Position numbers and translations under genes: made by a program. This document shows, in pieces, positions 60,805 to 64,000 of a stretch of DNA of 64,000 nucleotides (positions are counted from its first letter, which is position 1; each line of letters starts with the position of its first letter). The stretch spans positions 39,001,889-39,065,888 of the forward strand of contig CM067592.1 of the NCBI GenBank assembly GCA_034336665.1, read 5' to 3'. The notes under the pieces were generated by a model. It had not been told where the DNA came from. It searched no databases and saw nothing but the letters and a program-made list of their open reading frames with translations. This DNA comes from Luscinia megarhynchos (Eukaryota; Chordata; Aves; Passeriformes; Turdidae).

Positions 60805-61000
60805 CTGTGAGGATCACCAAGAATTAAAACAGACTGCCCAACGAAGTTGAGAAGTCTCCTTTCCTGAAGATTTTTGAAAGACATCTGGACACAATCCTCA
60901 ATAAGGTTTTCCAGGAGACTCTGCTCAAACAGGGAAGTTGGACTAGATGGCCTCCAGTGGACCCCTCCAAACTTAATCTTTCTGAGATTCTGGTTCAGTG
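60805..61000 (+). mobile_element. CR1 LINE, 3' fragment
   Basis: Shows CR1 3' landmarks in order: CAGACTGCCCAACGAAGTTG, then AAGACATCTGGACACAATCC, then GTTGGACTAGATGGCCTCCA and a degenerate TTCTGAGATTCTGGT end. 5'-truncated and diverged, with no reading frame. Confidence 0.93.
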
Positions 61001-64000
61001 ATTAATGAGTTATGAAAACATCAGAAAGATTAAAATAAAGGGTTTCTTTATTTATCAATACTGTTATATAGAAATTTGCACTGTATTATAGAAAAAAAAA
61101 TATACAATGAAAGAAATAATTTTTGATGGCAGGTTAGTTTAATAGAGTGTGCTTTCCTATATTTGATAAAGAACTTGAAAATGAGAGTACAGATCTGCAA
61201 TCCATCTCCTGTTCATTTTATCTGACTATTCTTTGCCTATGATGAAGGAAAATACCATCTCTTCTATTCCCTTATATTCCCCTGAGTAGGAAAACCATAA
61301 AAAATTTACACACTTCCTTAGCATTTTTTAGATCATAGAAATAAAAAAACCTGAAACAACACAACAACAAACAAACAAAAAACTCCCTAACCAACCTAAG
61401 AAACCCACAACAAAAAACCCCCCTAACCCCCAAAGAAACAAAATAGAAAAAAAAACCCAACCCAAACACATACAAGCAAACAAAAAGAAAAATACTTATT
61501 GCATACAATTGTCACTCAGTCCAGTAAGTTAGGAGGAGATATGGACATAAACAGGAAAGACATTTCTTGATGAACGAATAGATCCACAGAAGAGGAATTG
61601 ATGGAGGCAAGGAGTAGATTTTAACATGCTGTCAGTGGACACCAGAAACCATGAAAATTTTACTTTAGCCTATGTACACGGCTTTGTAGCAATGCTTTGT
61701 CACTGGCATTCAAATTTTAACATTTTGCTGAAACTACCTTGTTAGGGCAATGAAACAGCAAGTTTCTCTAGCCAAGTATGTTCCACTGTGTCTAATTAGA
61801 CAAGAGCAGCATTGGATTTTGGGAAGACAATTTAGCTGTGAGCAGATATTTGGTAAACCAAGAAATGCAACTGTCAGAAACATTTTTCTTCTCACTTAAA
61901 GTGAATTTTTATTTCCCAGTGTAAATGATACATCTGACCTGTCCATTCCTTTACCTTGATGGTGTTCTCATTGAACCAGTGCCTGCCATCAGATATATTG
62001 ACTGTCTAAAGACTCATTGCAAAGAAGGATGTTGCTTTATATACAACCGTGTATATGTCTACTTGTCATGATTTTTTAACATCATGGTAACTGTAAAACT
62101 AACCCCAGGTGCAATTCTATCATGCAAGAAATACAGATTACCATAATCAGAATAGAATTAGTATTCTTTTATTAAAAATGAATTAAAAAGGTAAGAAAAA
62201 AACCCAATTTGCCTGTCTCTAATACTGTAAAAGTTGAAGAACTAAATGAAGTTACATGAGGAACAGAGGAAAACATTTCTAAGAAGCAGATGTAAAAAAT
62301 TTGTAAATGTGCTCAAGACAATACAGTCATTGAAGAAAAATGGAAGTCATTTGTAGTCTCAAACAAAGAAATAAAATTTTGTCTAAGTTAAATGAAGAAA
62401 AAGTTCAAATTCACCTATGGAAAGTATTTACTAAATGACACACATAAAAATAAAACTTATTGTGGTCTAATACACTTAAGAAACAAATAAAGGAATTGGA
62501 TTAGAGCCTTGAGTCCACTAGGTCTAGGGTTTTTTTGGAATTCTAGAAAATAAAACATAGTTCAAGTTTATTTCTAGCCTGTGGAAAGCTTCCTGTTCTC
62601 TATGAGTCAAAAAACTCCTCAACAATTTTCCCAGGAGCACAATGGCAAGAGATTTCAGGGGGTCATGTACTGCTTCTATTTATTTATTTATTTATTCAAA
62701 TACACATTTATTCAAATATATATCAGTATATATCAGTTTAGGTAGAGTTCCTGAAAAGAAACAGAAATAATCCAAAATTGTTTCTTTATTTCAGTTAAAA
62801 TTTAATTAGCACAATTCTGATGAAAAAGAAAGCTTTGTTCAAAATCTTGCAGTTAAATAGCAGGAATCCGAAAACTTCGATCTACTACTGGGTTTGAAAA
62901 TCTAGGTATAATAAAATGTCTATCTATCTTAACCTTGGAAATATAAGACAAAATTGAACATCTCATCTTCAGCAAAGATGACAAAATTATAAACTTGGGA
63001 TCACTTTATCTTCTGTAATTCATAACAGCTCACACTCTGTTAATAAATCTGACATCTCAAATGTCATCAATGCAGAATATTTTCAAAATTAAAAAAAAGA
63101 AAGTATAATTTTCTTTCCTCAGAACTGCAAGTTTCTGTTCAAGTATGATATTTCTTAAGAAGATGAAAAGTAGAATGCAAATCGTTTTAAGCATACTTTT
63201 ATTTCAAAGAATCGTAACCTCACTTCTGCACAGATGCTGATAAACAAGTCTACTTTTTTTAAACCATGTTGAATAAGCTTATTAATTCAACATATTTTTA
63301 AAAACTGATAGTAAAGGAAGGTTCCTAATAGTAAGATAGAAATTTTTTGCTACCATGAATGAACTGAAAGGTAATATTTAAACAAATTTCAAGCTATGAC
63401 AGTTCTCCTAGTACTTTTTAAATGTTTTAAACATTTGTCTTACTGTTAATAGACTGATCTTACAGCTACATGCCATCAGTTTTATGTGGTGATCATTTTT
63501 TGAAACAGTTTTGAATTTTTCTTTTTAAACAAAATAAACTATTCATGGATTTTTCCTAAGTGTATTTGAGGTTTTGTCCATTTTAATCATTATTCACAAA
63601 CAAATAGACTGACCATATACAGACTTGAGGAAAAGGCATAAATCCCCTAAATTTTTTTAAGACACAAAAGATCAGTACAGAATTCTTCATGTGCACATCC
63701 TTTGATAAAACATAGGGGTGTTTACCTTCTTTTGATAGCTGAGGATGTAAGACCAATATAGAGGTTCATAAAAGGCAGTGTTCAACACTGTTGAAGATTA
63801 TACACGGACACAAATTAGAGGCTCTTTAGAGGTTGAACAACAGACAGGAAATAGACCTGGTTTTCCTATATCAAAACCTAACTTCTGCACATATGTCTGT
63901 CCCTTGTTCCCTCTCACTACCATCACAGGAAGCACTCAAATAAGGTAACTTTTACTGAAATCAGATTTAACAAGAAAATGTTGTTGCCAATACCTTCTGT
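61001..64000. other. AT-rich non-coding stretch to the window end
   Basis: Holds A/C-rich low complexity at 61340-61480 and about five TTTA units at 62676-62696. No exon, RNA gene or further mobile element is recognised. Confidence 0.6.

Overview
The window looks like a piece of a bird chromosome, probably a songbird. It is AT-rich and mostly non-coding. It carries CR1 LINE 3' tails of the avian type and LTRs that resemble songbird endogenous retroviruses. The only gene I can support is on the minus strand: five consecutive GT-AG exons of a contactin-associated protein (neurexin IV / Caspr family). The protein matches CNTNAP4 best, judged from memory of the family and not by a search. In gene order the exons are 11285-11432, 5266-5469, 4908-5092, 2861-3004 and 291-552. 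They encode the end of the discoidin (F5/8C) domain, the whole first laminin-G domain and the start of the second. Splice phases agree at every junction. The 5' exons and the remaining 3' exons lie outside the window.

Layout. 1-11432: the exon cluster and its introns. The intron 5470-11284 holds a complete solo LTR (7627-9471) with a 5-bp target duplication (ATATT). This LTR contains a 22-23-bp GC-rich minisatellite and ten CAG units, and a pyrimidine-rich minisatellite follows at 9894-10076. 11433-34998: intron or upstream sequence of good quality, with a second LTR-like element (about 11796-12320) and two CR1 tails (about 30603-31050 and 31477-31577). 34999-35032: a short spacer. 35033-51833: a noisy inverted image of about 13000-34998. 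51834-51933: a gap of exactly 100 N. 51934-64000: ordinary AT-rich non-coding sequence with one more CR1 tail (about 60805-61000).

The most important observation is the huge hairpin centred near 35015. The right arm follows the left arm in reverse complement from end to end, including the CR1 copy. It is full of scattered substitutions and small deletions, is about a quarter shorter, has few long homopolymers, and is rich in CpG where the left arm is CpG-poor. A natural old duplication in a vertebrate should lose CpG, not gain it. I read the right arm as an uncorrected fold-back long read left at a contig end next to the scaffold gap, not as a biological inverted repeat. I found no credible new biological system; the 16.8-kb right arm should not be annotated as genome until checked.
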